A DNA stretch of 64,000 bases from Gammaproteobacteria bacterium. Its GTDB lineage: Bacteria; Pseudomonadota; Gammaproteobacteria; Pseudomonadales; Pseudohongiellaceae. The notes beneath the pieces are model-generated. The model was given only the letters and a program-made list of their open reading frames with translations, was not told where the DNA came from and ran no database searches. The translations under genes and the position numbers were made by a program. Positions 35,163-43,764 of the stretch are shown here, piece by piece (the first letter of the stretch is position 1; each line of letters begins with the position of its first letter). Where the stretch lies: positions 124,001 to 188,000 of the forward strand of contig JAQWZF010000021.1 of NCBI GenBank assembly GCA_029253585.1, read 5' to 3'.

Positions 35163-35792
35163 ATGAAACTCTATGGTATGGGCCAATCGCGATCGTTCCG
35201 AGCTCTCTGGGCACTGGAAGAAAGCGGGCTAGAATACGAATATGTAAACACTACACTGCGCACCGATAGCACAAATGCCGACAGCGCCAAACACCCCGAC
35301 TATCTGGAACTCAATGTTCAGGGCAAGGTACCTACTCTGGTAGATGGAGATCTCGTACTTACCGAGTGTTTTGCAATACTGAACTACATAGCCCGAAGCG
35401 CACCGGACTCCGGCTTGCTACCCAAGGTAAGCACTCCGGCCTATGCAAAACTCGACGAGCTATCCTATTTCATCCTTGCCGAGCTCGAGCAACCACTCTG
35501 GTCTAAAGGCAAGCACATATTTGCACTACCTGAGGAGTATCGAATTCCCGCTATGTTCGATACCGCAAAATTTGAATTCAACAAGGCCGTCAATGCTTTA
35601 GATCATTTGTTAGGAAAAAATGGCAACGAGTATGTCAGAGGTAAGGAGTTTTGTATGGTAGACCTCCTGCTTGCGCATACATTTAACTGGGCGATCCGGT
35701 TCGAATTCGATGTGCCCGACAAATTCATCGCGGTGCGTGACCGCCACTACCAAAGGCCGGCCGCACAGCGTGCTATGGCCATGATTGAATAA
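35163..35792 (+). CDS. Glutathione S-transferase family protein
   Basis: A 209-residue two-domain GST. The N-terminal thioredoxin-like domain begins MKLYGMGQSRSFRALWALEE, where Ser9 or Ser11 could activate glutathione, and contains GKVPTLVDGDLVLTEC, with the cis-Pro and the Glu that bind the gamma-glutamyl group. The C-terminal helical domain follows from about residue 90. AGGAAG precedes the ATG. The family conjugates or reduces electrophiles with glutathione in the cytoplasm. It starts 20 bp after the terminator and the next gene begins 17 bp downstream on the same strand. Confidence 0.88.
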   Translation: MKLYGMGQSRSFRALWALEESGLEYEYVNTTLRTDSTNADSAKHPDYLELNVQGKVPTLVDGDLVLTECFAILNYIARSAPDSGLLPKVSTPAYAKLDELSYFILAELEQPLWSKGKHIFALPEEYRIPAMFDTAKFEFNKAVNALDHLLGKNGNEYVRGKEFCMVDLLLAHTFNWAIRFEFDVPDKFIAVRDRHYQRPAAQRAMAMIE

Positions 35793-35809
35793 GCGATGCA
35801 AACCACTCG

Positions 35810-36880
35810 ATGCTTCTCACTATGATTCCTGTGACAAGACCTCACTTCCACTGGGTTCTCATTGCGCTAAGCGCTCTTGTGTCTCAGTTCGCGGGGGCAC
35901 AAGCTAGTAGCGGTTATGAACTTTCTCCAGACACGCTAGACTACTACTTGATTCAGGCGTTTCAGGCCCCGAGCGTGAAAGAGCGCATGCCGCTGAATCA
36001 TATTGGCGTTACGGTGCAGAAGGCGGAGGGCGGATATCGAGTAACCGCTGCTCTGGAGGGCTACCCTGCCCACCAAGAGGGAATCGAGCGTGGCGACACT
36101 ATAGTTCGGGTCAACGGCGAGCCCTATCACCCTGTCTACTCCTTCAACGCCGAAGATACCGGCGGCCTTGGTTTTACTCCAAAGCCTTCCGAATACCGCG
36201 TGGAATATGAAAGGCTCGGGGCTCTGGAAACCGTCGATACCGTGCCAGTATTCGAGAATCTCTATGACAGCTATCGCACCGCCACATTAAATAGCATGCA
36301 GGCATTTCCCCTGGGAAATAAGACTATTGGCTATATCCGCTTCTGGGGACTCTCCAGGGCCACTTCGGACTTGTTCTCCCTGGAACTCGCTATGAGCAGG
36401 TTTACTAATAGCGATGGCTTAATAATAGATCTGCGTAACTCTTATGGCTATCTGAGCAGCAACCACGTAGACATGTTTAGCAGAAGTTCTCGCGTCAGCT
36501 TCACGGCATCGAATGACTCTAATTCACACGCCGCTATAGAATCGAGTTTTGTATCCAGTGCCAACCGTGTATTCACTAAACCTATTGTGGTTTTGATTAA
36601 CGCCCAGACTCGAGGCGGCGCAGAGCTATTTGCGCATGCCCTGTCGAAGATAGGCAGAGTGACCACACTCGGAGAGAAGAGCGCTGGCGAGATCGGCCCA
36701 TTCATAGTGAACGAAAATACAGTTCGCTATCAACCGGCAGATCAGACCCTCATCGATGGTCAGCCGTTCGAGGATGTTGGAGTTGCACCCAAGCAGGTGA
36801 TCGCATTCCCCTACGCACAAGGTGGTCGCAGCGACCCGCAGTTTGAAGCGGCAGTAGATGTACTGTTAGGAATAATCTAG
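35810..36880 (+). CDS. S41-like (C-terminal processing peptidase type) protein lacking the catalytic serine
   Basis: A 356-residue exported protein with a signal peptide (about 1-31), a PDZ-like domain (about 60-115, with YPAHQEGIERGDTIVRVNGE) and an S41 peptidase domain (about 160-350, with IGYIRFWG, LIIDLRNSYG and VLINAQTRGGAELFAHAL). At the nucleophile position, three residues before the conserved Glu272, family members have Ser; here it is Gly269. The Lys in TLGEKSAGE is kept. The protein is therefore probably not an active serine peptidase and may bind peptides or act by another route. Start uncertain by 4 codons (ATG at 35822). Confidence 0.75.
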   Translation: MLLTMIPVTRPHFHWVLIALSALVSQFAGAQASSGYELSPDTLDYYLIQAFQAPSVKERMPLNHIGVTVQKAEGGYRVTAALEGYPAHQEGIERGDTIVRVNGEPYHPVYSFNAEDTGGLGFTPKPSEYRVEYERLGALETVDTVPVFENLYDSYRTATLNSMQAFPLGNKTIGYIRFWGLSRATSDLFSLELAMSRFTNSDGLIIDLRNSYGYLSSNHVDMFSRSSRVSFTASNDSNSHAAIESSFVSSANRVFTKPIVVLINAQTRGGAELFAHALSKIGRVTTLGEKSAGEIGPFIVNENTVRYQPADQTLIDGQPFEDVGVAPKQVIAFPYAQGGRSDPQFEAAVDVLLGII

Positions 36881-36890
36881 AACAGAGCAA

Positions 36891-37655
36891 TCAGAAGCCG
36901 GGATCCTCGTCCTCGCTCTTAATGGCTTTCCAGAGCAAGCTGTGGTGATCAAAACCATTTTCAATCGTATGCTTGACGATTCTGAAGTACGGAGATAAAT
37001 CAAAATCTCGTGGCGTAAAATGCGTAAAGTGTGGTTTATATAAGAGCGGCACCTCACCCTCTTCTCCCTTCTCGTGATCTCGCCGCGGCAGAATCGGATA
37101 ATTGATTGATTGAAATGCCTCCGCAATCAGGGTCGAACAGATCGCCTTAGTAGGCTCACCACTACCCAGACTTAGCAAGGATCGCCGATAGCGATTGGGC
37201 ACGGCTGGCTTCTGAATAACATAGCGAATTAGATCCACTACGTTCTTCAGGTCATACAAATGGCCAAGCCGCTTCTTTGCAAACTCCACAAGTTGATCCG
37301 ATTCCTCTGCGCTAAGATTCACCGGCCTGCAGATTCTTAGATTGAAATTGGCATAGTGATCCAGGTTAATCAGATGCACCCCATTCTTTAGATCTGCCTC
37401 GATAAGATTGAGCTGGGAGCTGTCTGCTCCACTCTCGCCTATAAAGAGGCAGGCATGGGACCAGGTTGACTGGGTTAGATATTTTATGGCTGTGCTGATT
37501 CGCGTATTGCCGTCGACCAGTACGATATCTCCCTTCTCGAGGGTGCTGGCTACGTCCCCTATACCAATGGTATCCAGACGCTGATAACCCGGCAGATCTT
37601 TGCTGAGAAAGGCCGCGAGGCGCTCACCGATGATGCGCTTTAAAGAGTTAAACAT
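36891..37655 (-). CDS. YiiX-like NlpC/P60-superfamily cysteine hydrolase
   Basis: A 254-residue protein with the permuted papain-like fold seen in YiiX and YebB. Visible are KGDIVLVDG, TQSTWSHACLFIG with the catalytic-type His, a Glu-containing strand (LIEADLKNG) and KAICSTLIAEAFQ with the expected nucleophilic Cys. The order is His before Cys, as in the permuted group. Substrates in the family include amide bonds of lipids or peptides; the one here is unknown. AAGG precedes the ATG. No clear signal peptide, although the N-terminus is amphipathic. It is convergent with the S41-like gene. Confidence 0.8.
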   Translation of the reverse strand: MFNSLKRIIGERLAAFLSKDLPGYQRLDTIGIGDVASTLEKGDIVLVDGNTRISTAIKYLTQSTWSHACLFIGESGADSSQLNLIEADLKNGVHLINLDHYANFNLRICRPVNLSAEESDQLVEFAKKRLGHLYDLKNVVDLIRYVIQKPAVPNRYRRSLLSLGSGEPTKAICSTLIAEAFQSINYPILPRRDHEKGEEGEVPLLYKPHFTHFTPRDFDLSPYFRIVKHTIENGFDHHSLLWKAIKSEDEDPGF

Positions 37656-37800
37656 TGCATCCTTCTTTGGAAACTGACACTCAGATTGGCACTTATGATG
37701 TCCGGAAAATCAGGTATACTAATTGGCCGATATCAGCGGCAGATGACGAGTAGTAAACTGAACACAACGACAGTGTAATCGAATTGATAGGAGTAGCAAA

Positions 37801-39225
37801 ATGACCAAGCCTCATAACAAATTCTTCATTAATGGCGAATGGGTAGAACCCTCAGGCCGCCCAACTCTTGATGTGATAAACCCTGCGACAGAGAAAGCAT
37901 TTGCAACTATAAGCATGGGAACCGCCGACGACGTCGACGCTGCGGCAAAAGCTGCCAGAGCCGCCTTCCCAGCCTGGTCACAATCGACAATCGAAGAACG
38001 CAAAGCCGTTATCGGCAACATAATCGCTGGAATGAAGACACGCGGCGACGAGATCGCCACGGCTATCTCCAATGAAATGGGCGCCCCAATGGGTATGGCC
38101 AAGACTGCACAACTAGGCAGTGGCATAGGCCATTTTGCCAATGTTCTCGGCATTCTGGACAGCTACAAATTCGAAGAAATACGAGGCACCACCAAGATAG
38201 TGAAGGAACCCGCTGGCGTCTGCGGATTTATCACTCCATGGAACTGGCCGCTCAATCAGATCGCCTGCAAGGTCGCCCCAGCCATTGCCGCGGGTTGCAC
38301 CATCGTACTAAAGCCCAGCGAGATAGCACCACTGAGCGCCTACATCCTGGCCGAGATTATTGCGGAGTCCGGGCTGCCTGCCGGCGTGTTCAATCTAGTC
38401 AATGGCGACGGCCCTACAGTCGGTGCGGCGATATCGGCTCATCCTGAAATCGACGTCGTTTCATTTACAGGCTCTACTCGCGCCGGCCAGGAAGTTGCAA
38501 AGGCCGCCGCAGACAGCATCAAGCGCGTCACTCAGGAGTTAGGCGGCAAGTCTGCGAACATAATCCTTGACGATGCCGACCTGACCAAGGCAGTCGGCGG
38601 CGGCGTCATCGGCTGCTTCGGTAACAGCGGTCAGTCCTGCAATGCGCCCACTCGTATGCTGGTGCCAAAGGCGCGCATGGCCGAGGCAATCGAGATCGCA
38701 AAGGCTGCAGCGGCCAAGGCAAGCGTCGGAGATCCATCCGATGACAAAACCAGGCTGGGGCCTGTAGTTAGCGAGTTGCAGTTCAACAAGATCACTACCT
38801 TGATTGAGAAAGGTATCGCTGAAGGCGCCGACCTGATCGTTGGCGGCCCGGGCCGCCCCGAAGGTATCGAGACAGGTTATTTTATTCAGCCTACGGTATT
38901 CGCCAATGTAACGAATGATATGACTATCGCGCGCGAAGAGATTTTCGGGCCAGTGCTGTCCATCATCGGCTACGAAGATGATGCAGATGCCGTTCGTATA
39001 GCAAACGAAACCGAATATGGCCTGTCTGGCTATGTGTCGGGAGAGCCCGCTCACGCCGAACAAATTGCAAGACAGATCAGAACTGGCATGGTGCATATCA
39101 ATGGCGCAGGCCCCGACTTCTCCTCTCCGTTTGGAGGATACAAGAAATCTGGAAATGGTCGTGAGTGGGGCCTGGAAGGCTTCGAAGAGTATCTGGAAAC
39201 CAAAGCCATGCTTGGCGCTGCCTAA
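37801..39225 (+). CDS. NAD(P)-dependent aldehyde dehydrogenase
   Basis: A 474-residue aldehyde dehydrogenase. Catalytic Cys280 sits in NSGQSCNAPTR and the general base Glu246 in QELGGKSAN; the cofactor-binding Asn lies in TPWNWPLNQ. Length and motifs are standard. The family oxidises aldehydes to acids with NAD or NADP. AGGAG lies 8 nt upstream. The VOC gene follows 12 bp later, forming a two-gene unit. This could handle aldehydes produced by the periplasmic quinoproteins, which is inference from gene content. Confidence 0.92.
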   Translation: MTKPHNKFFINGEWVEPSGRPTLDVINPATEKAFATISMGTADDVDAAAKAARAAFPAWSQSTIEERKAVIGNIIAGMKTRGDEIATAISNEMGAPMGMAKTAQLGSGIGHFANVLGILDSYKFEEIRGTTKIVKEPAGVCGFITPWNWPLNQIACKVAPAIAAGCTIVLKPSEIAPLSAYILAEIIAESGLPAGVFNLVNGDGPTVGAAISAHPEIDVVSFTGSTRAGQEVAKAAADSIKRVTQELGGKSANIILDDADLTKAVGGGVIGCFGNSGQSCNAPTRMLVPKARMAEAIEIAKAAAAKASVGDPSDDKTRLGPVVSELQFNKITTLIEKGIAEGADLIVGGPGRPEGIETGYFIQPTVFANVTNDMTIAREEIFGPVLSIIGYEDDADAVRIANETEYGLSGYVSGEPAHAEQIARQIRTGMVHINGAGPDFSSPFGGYKKSGNGREWGLEGFEEYLETKAMLGAA

Positions 39226-39237
39226 GGGGAATCTGCT

Positions 39238-39642
39238 ATGTCAGTTGATGTTAAAAAAGCGGCTATCGATATTGGAATCGTTGCCAAAGACATAGATGCG
39301 ATGATGACTTTTTATGGTGAAACCCTCGGGCTGCAGTTCGAAGCATCCATTCCCATGCCCGGTGGCGGCACCATGAATCGCTTCAAGGTTGGTGACAGCG
39401 TGATCAAGGTCATCGAGCTTGACCTCGCCGCACCGGCAGACGCGGCTCCCGGCGGCATTCGCGGAGCTCATGGCTACCGTTACTGGACAATTACGGTTGG
39501 CAATCTCGAGGCGTGCGTCGATAAAGCAGCGGCCTCTGGAGCTAAAATAGTAGTTCCAGCCAAGGTCGTGCGCGAAGGCATCACCATCGCCATTATTGCC
39601 GACCCCGATGGTAACTGGGTCGAACTGCTGGAAGTCTCCTAG
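39238..39642 (+). CDS. VOC-superfamily (glyoxalase-like) protein
   Basis: A 134-residue two-module VOC protein. Each half has a betaalphabetabetabeta pattern; the first opens IGIVAKDIDAMMTFYGETLGLQFE and the second ends IADPDGNWVELLE, with the Glu that binds metal in the family. VOC members include glyoxalase I, fosfomycin resistance proteins and dioxygenases; which one cannot be said. GGGGA precedes the ATG. Co-transcribed with the aldehyde dehydrogenase. Confidence 0.88.
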   Translation: MSVDVKKAAIDIGIVAKDIDAMMTFYGETLGLQFEASIPMPGGGTMNRFKVGDSVIKVIELDLAAPADAAPGGIRGAHGYRYWTITVGNLEACVDKAAASGAKIVVPAKVVREGITIAIIADPDGNWVELLEVS

Positions 39643-39687
39643 CAAGAACGAGTCATTGACTGAAAGAACTTTCCAATCGATTCGAAA

Positions 39688-39709
39688 GGGCAGTAGGTTT
39701 CTACTGCCC
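39688..39709. other. Strong hairpin between the VOC and HIT genes
   Basis: A perfect 9-bp stem (GGGCAGTAG pairing with CTACTGCCC) and GTTT loop, 45 bp after the VOC stop. On the plus strand no T tract follows, so this is not a standard terminator, although it may stall transcription or protect the 3' end. Confidence 0.55.
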
Positions 39710-39737
39710 CGTCACCCACCCTCCTAACGTGGTGCAG

Positions 39738-40187
39738 ATGACTACCCTAATTCATGAACGAGTAAGACAATGCCGGTCCGGCGACTACCCGAAGATGATC
39801 TGCCGCCTGAGTTCAGGCTGGGTAGTATTGGGCGATGTACAATTCCTCCGTGGCTATAGCCTGCTTTTGCCGGACCCAGTCGTGCCTCATCTCAACGAGA
39901 TGGATGATAAGACCCGAAGAATATTCCTCTATGAGATGTCCGTTGTTGGCGATGTTATTCTGGAGATAACCGGCGCCGTGCGCATCAACTACGAGATGCT
40001 GGGCAACGTTGAGCGCGCATTGCATGCCCACGTATTTCCACGATTCGAAGATGAACCCGAAGAACTTAGACTAAAGCCGGTGTGGTTTTACGACTGGGAG
40101 AATGCACCCGCGTTTGATGCGAGCCGTGATAATGAGATAATGCAGGTCATCGCCGCGGTACTGAAACGTCGCGGCCTAGTTATCTGA
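39738..40187 (+). CDS. HIT-family protein
   Basis: A 149-residue histidine-triad-type protein (start at ATG 39738; a GTG at 39729 is an alternative). The C-terminal motif ALHAHVFPRFEDEP is the His-X-His-X-X-Pro variant of the HIT triad, and GYSLLLPDPVVPHL is the first conserved strand. HIT proteins hydrolyse or transfer nucleotide monophosphates. The altered triad may mean a changed activity. Monocistronic, between a hairpin and a minus-strand terminator. Confidence 0.82.
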   Translation: MTTLIHERVRQCRSGDYPKMICRLSSGWVVLGDVQFLRGYSLLLPDPVVPHLNEMDDKTRRIFLYEMSVVGDVILEITGAVRINYEMLGNVERALHAHVFPRFEDEPEELRLKPVWFYDWENAPAFDASRDNEIMQVIAAVLKRRGLVI

Positions 40188-40192
40188 ACACC

Positions 40193-40215
40193 AAAAAAAG
40201 GGTTCTATTGAACCC
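40193..40215 (-). terminator. Rho-independent terminator after the DUF6265-like gene
   Basis: On the minus strand GGGTTC and GAACCC (six pairs, 40215-40200) close a 4-nt loop and are followed by seven T residues (40199-40193). It lies 65 bp after the stop of the minus-strand gene at 40280. Confidence 0.85.
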
Positions 40216-40279
40216 CTTCTCTCGGTGCTTATGCGGAGCTGTCTCGCGTATGGCCTCTTATCTTTTCAATCTCGGCTAT

Positions 40280-40777
40280 CTACTTCCAGATGCTGCGCGA
40301 CTTCAGAGTGATGTCGAAAACAGGGCGGCCGGGGTTTTCGACATGAATGATGAAAGTCTCGGCATCGGGATGGCTATAGCCCAGAGAAGCCATGCCGCCT
40401 TCAGATGTGGCTTTAAATTTCACGCTGTTTCCCGTAATAGTCTCAAGCTCCATTTCCTGAGGGCCCTCTGTACGAGCCACCATGCCTGGATCCCACTGCT
40501 GGATATGCAACATTAGAGAGCCGTCCACCTCCTCGATAGTGATCATCTCGAACATGCTGGTCGCGCCTTCACCGGTCATTCTTACCATGGCGGCTATCGA
40601 ACCAGCCTCGCCCGTTATCCAGTTCTCTTCCAGCTGGTTCGGGCCTAAATTTCCTGCCCAATTGCCAGTCATCCACGCCAGATCGGCAACCTTCGCCGGC
40701 GGTCCTGCAAAGCTAGAGGAAGAAAGTGCTGCCATTGCAAGCAACGCCAGTGATAGCAAGGTTTTTCGAATATTCAT
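40280..40777 (-). CDS. Exported DUF6265-like protein
   Basis: A 165-residue exported protein with a signal peptide (about 1-24, ending Ser-Phe-Ala). The body has LAWMTGNWAGN at the start, LEENWITGEAGSIAAMVRM, a FEMITIEEVDGSLMLHI strand and PAKV-type spacing typical of DUF6265, a lipocalin-like beta barrel found in many proteobacteria. The function is unknown. It is preceded by a run of genes on the other strand and followed by a clear terminator. The next minus-strand gene upstream is the alpha/beta hydrolase (82 bp). Confidence 0.8.
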   Translation of the reverse strand: MNIRKTLLSLALLAMAALSSSSFAGPPAKVADLAWMTGNWAGNLGPNQLEENWITGEAGSIAAMVRMTGEGATSMFEMITIEEVDGSLMLHIQQWDPGMVARTEGPQEMELETITGNSVKFKATSEGGMASLGYSHPDAETFIIHVENPGRPVFDITLKSRSIWK

Positions 40778-40859
40778 GTTTTTCTCCGTAGATCAATTGC
40801 TAGGTTTTATTGTCAAATTCACTAATCTAATCACCGCACTAGAATCGGGCTTACCAACT

Positions 40860-41540
40860 CTAGTCTTGTATTTCTTCCAGCCAACTTGCCAGCGACTCCC
40901 ACTCCATCCTAAACATATGTGGTGCGCCGTAGATAACATCGGCATTCAAGTCAACACCGGCACTGCTCAAGCTAGCCACAGTTTCCTCAAAGCGATCCGC
41001 CCAGCCCAGCTGATCATCTCCACCGATACGCAAGTAGACAGGAAAATCCCTTAACGCATCGTTTTCTGCATTCTCATTGGATATTGCAGGCACCGCCGCC
41101 ACGCCTAGATAATTCTGTGGATTGCGCCGTGCAATTTCCAACGCCGACATCCCACCATTGGAAACACCCGCCAGTAGCACCTTTCCCTCGGCAATATTCT
41201 CTCGTTTCTGCAGCTCCAAGATTAACTCCACTATCAGCGCATTGCTCGCCGCACCTCGGAAAGAACGGTTCGTAGGCGATATGGGCACGGCGACCATCCA
41301 GCCTCTGCGCGCAAACCCGCTACCCAGCCAGCGCGAAGTGTCCTGTGATATCGATGCATTCCCCGGTCCACCGCCCATGAGTATCACTAACGGATAGGCC
41401 CCATCGGATTCAATCTCTGGCGCGACCATGAACACATCGAGAACCGAGCCATCCGTCAGGGTAATACGCTCTTGCGCCTGACTCGCAGCCATGGGCAGCA
41501 GACAACAGCAGAACATAAGGAATGACGTCAGTGTTTTCAT
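40860..41540 (-). CDS. Exported alpha/beta hydrolase (dienelactone-hydrolase-like)
   Basis: A 226-residue exported hydrolase with a signal peptide (about 1-22). The triad is visible: Ser127 in AGVSNGGMSA (the nucleophile elbow), Asp175 or Asp176 in RIGGDDQ and His208 in GAPHMF. LMGGGPGN forms the oxyanion loop. Esters or lactones are likely substrates. The SDR gene upstream starts 24 bp away on the same strand, so they may share a transcript. Confidence 0.8.
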   Translation of the reverse strand: MKTLTSFLMFCCCLLPMAASQAQERITLTDGSVLDVFMVAPEIESDGAYPLVILMGGGPGNASISQDTSRWLGSGFARRGWMVAVPISPTNRSFRGAASNALIVELILELQKRENIAEGKVLLAGVSNGGMSALEIARRNPQNYLGVAAVPAISNENAENDALRDFPVYLRIGGDDQLGWADRFEETVASLSSAGVDLNADVIYGAPHMFRMEWESLASWLEEIQD

Positions 41541-41564
41541 CTCGCGCCTCCGATGAAGGTGGTT

Positions 41565-42374
41565 TTAGCTATCCTGGGATTCTTCTCTGTTCTTATAGAC
41601 CTCTTCAAATTGACCCTGCAGGCGACGCATACCGCCAAGCCAACGATCGTAGTCATCAGTCTTCCTGCGCATATAGGTCAACACCTCCGGGTGCGGCAGA
41701 CAGAGGAATTGCTCTGACTCCAGAGTCTCCATGACCGTGTCTGCTAATTTATCTGGCTCCAACATGCCGTCGAGACCTGCGACGCCACCATCGCCCCCTG
41801 CCGTCATCGCTGTCCGCACGGCCTGTGGACATAGCACCGAGACCTTGATGCCACGCTTGCCATAGGTAATCGATAGCCACTCGGCGAAACCGATGGCAGC
41901 ATGTTTTGTCACCGAATACGGCGCCGAACCCACCTGACTCAATAGACCCGCCGCCGACGAAGTATTCAGAAAATAGCCCTCGCCACGCTCAAGCATAGCA
42001 GGCAGCACGGCTCTAGCCGCAAACACATGGGACATAACATTTATATCCCAGATCGATTGCCAGGCATCTGTACTGACATTCTCACCACCGGCTGTAAAGA
42101 TACCGGCATTGGAACAGAACAGATCGATCTGACCGAATTTCTCAAGCGCCTGCACAACCAGATCGTTCACCTCATTCTCATCGGCGACGTTTGTTCTTAC
42201 CCCTAGCGCCTGCGTGCCGGCGCTAATGTCAGCGACTGTAGCATCGATGCCTGCCTGATCGATATCAGACACTACCACTGCCTTCGCGCCTTCTTTTGCG
42301 AATCTCTCGCAGAGTGATTTTCCGATCCCGCTTGCACCACCGGTAACTACAATGACTTTATCTTTAACTTGCAT
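41565..42374 (-). CDS. Short-chain dehydrogenase/reductase (SDR)
   Basis: A 269-residue classical SDR. The cofactor motif [10 protein letters not shown] is at residues 11-20, NAG at 89-91, and the catalytic Ser140 (NTSSA), Tyr153 and Lys157 (YSVTK) are all present. Asp37 at the end of strand 2 (VVVSDID) favours NAD over NADP. The family oxidises or reduces alcohols and ketones. It lies 70 bp after the broken nitronate monooxygenase on the same strand and 24 bp before the alpha/beta hydrolase, which suggests a catabolic set. Confidence 0.9.
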   Translation of the reverse strand: MQVKDKVIVVTGGASGIGKSLCERFAKEGAKAVVVSDIDQAGIDATVADISAGTQALGVRTNVADENEVNDLVVQALEKFGQIDLFCSNAGIFTAGGENVSTDAWQSIWDINVMSHVFAARAVLPAMLERGEGYFLNTSSAAGLLSQVGSAPYSVTKHAAIGFAEWLSITYGKRGIKVSVLCPQAVRTAMTAGGDGGVAGLDGMLEPDKLADTVMETLESEQFLCLPHPEVLTYMRRKTDDYDRWLGGMRRLQGQFEEVYKNREESQDS

Positions 42375-42443
42375 AGTATTTTAGATTCCTACTAAGTTGA
42401 TTTTTCTTAAACCACTGCCACCATTACGTGGCCGCTCTGCGTT

Positions 42444-43420
42444 CTATCCTGCGACCATTCCAGTCAGACGATTGGAAATAATATCTCCCGCCTCGGCAAC
42501 TATTTTTGAAATCAAATCCTCACAGCTTGGATTGTCTTCTATCAAGCCAACAATCATGCCAGCCGATCAGATTCCTTTGTCGAGGTCTCCGCCGTCAAAC
42601 AGCTCCCTGCCCTTAACACCTTGCACCAGGGGCTGAATGTCTTCAAATTTTGTCTCACCGGGCCGAGATTCTATTTCTGCGACCCGCTCCGCGACACTTT
42701 TCTTAAAAACTCGCGCGGTGTTTCGTAGCGAGCGATAGATGAGCGCCGTGTCTAATTCCGTTGCCTCTATCATTCTGCGCTTCACGCTGTCATGAATGGG
42801 GGCCTCCTTGGTTACCATGAAGCGTGTTCCCATATTGATGCCGTCGGCGCCCAGGGCGAGTGCCGCAGCCAGGCCCTTGCCATCACCCAAGCCGCCGGAT
42901 GCCAGAAAAGGAATCTTTAGTCTTCGAGCGGCAAGCGGTAGCAAGATCATATTGGTGACATCATCTTCACCTGGGTGACCCGCACACTCGAAGCCATCGA
43001 CACTAACCGCATCGCAGCCAATCTTATCAGCCTTCATTGAATGGCGTATCGATGTGCATTTATGAATAACCTTAATGCCTGCCTCTTTAAACATTGGCAG
43101 AAAGGGCTCTGGTTGCGACCCGCTGTCTCAACTATTTTGACACCAGAATCCACAATCGCACGGGCATATTCTTCATAGGGCACGGGCTTAATAGTAGGCA
43201 GGATGGTCAGATTCACACCAAACGGCTTGACGGTCATCGACTTACAGCGATCGATCTCCTTGAGCAGGTCTTCCGGCGTGGGCTGCGTTAGGCCTGTTAT
43301 AATTCCCAAGCCTCCTGCATTGGATACTGCGGATGCTAGCTCCGCCAAACCTACCCATTGCATGCCCCCCTGCACGACTGGATGCTGGATGCCCAGCAGC
43401 TCGGTAATTCTTGTCTTCAT
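42444..43420 (-). pseudogene. Nitronate monooxygenase-like protein, broken by a frameshift and a nonsense codon
   Basis: The intact family has about 330 residues. Here the first frame (from ATG 43420, with GGAG upstream) gives ITELLGIQHPVVQGGMQWVG and ends in ETAGRN. The second frame continues with FKEAGIKVIHKC, SVDGFECAGHPGEDD and FLASGGLGDG, so one C is missing in a C run at 43111-43112. That frame stops at TGA 42567-42569, but MIVGLIEDNPSCEDLI continues in phase to a TAG at 42444; relatives have Trp (TGG) at the stop. With both repaired the protein is complete. The nitronate-specific activity is family knowledge. Consensus error and true decay cannot be told apart here. Confidence 0.85.
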
Positions 43421-43764
43421 TGCCGTCTCCGTCTCCACCCGCCAGACCTTGGTAGCGGTCTCTTTGCCGCAGCTACCGTGCGGCTTGTCTCAAAATCCGG
43501 GAGTTAGTGTACGTGTTAAAACCTAGGGGTGCAAAGACAGAGGAATAGGTCGATAATCTGTGCTATGTTTGGGGGTTAGTAGACTAACCGCCAAAATACC
43601 GACCAGTAAAAAGGTTAATTTTTTAGCCCCCGGAGAAATCTCCTTAGCTGGTCATTAATGAAACTAAGGAACGTTACATCAAACCCTGATTTTATCTGCA
43701 TGAAGGAATCGACACAGAGCGATCATGCCGGATAGAGGGTAATCCCACAAATTGGAGAAGTAGA
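43421..43764. other. 344-bp divergent region between the broken nitronate monooxygenase and a TonB receptor
   Basis: No gene is seen. It must hold the receptor's promoter and leader. A 16-bp inverted repeat (43574-43589) and a 12-bp palindrome (43632-43643, GGAGAAATCTCC) are the only evident signals. No Fur-type motif or B12-box (cobalamin riboswitch) was recognised. Confidence 0.5.
43574..43589. promoter_or_regulatory. Candidate operator, 16-bp inverted repeat upstream of TonB receptor
   Basis: GGTTAGT-AG-ACTAACC is a perfect 7-bp inverted repeat with a 2-bp centre, the size of sites bound by dimeric repressors such as TetR or MarR types. It lies 175 bp before the receptor start. No regulator gene is adjacent. 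Confidence 0.4.

Noticed and set aside
37686..37720. Sigma-70 promoter before the aldehyde dehydrogenase (TTGGCA ... TATACT)
   Set aside because: The spacing between the two hexamers is 23 bp, too long for a normal promoter; the TATACT alone is not sufficient.
38539..39096. 185-residue minus-strand frame inside the aldehyde dehydrogenase
   Set aside because: It is a shadow of a standard coding sequence.
42567..42569. TGA in the nitronate monooxygenase as a second selenocysteine
   Set aside because: Relatives have Trp, not Cys, at this position, the gene also has a frameshift, and no SECIS-like hairpin was noticed downstream.
43639..43764. Cobalamin riboswitch in front of the second TonB receptor
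   Set aside because: No B12-box-like sequence or conserved riboswitch core was found.
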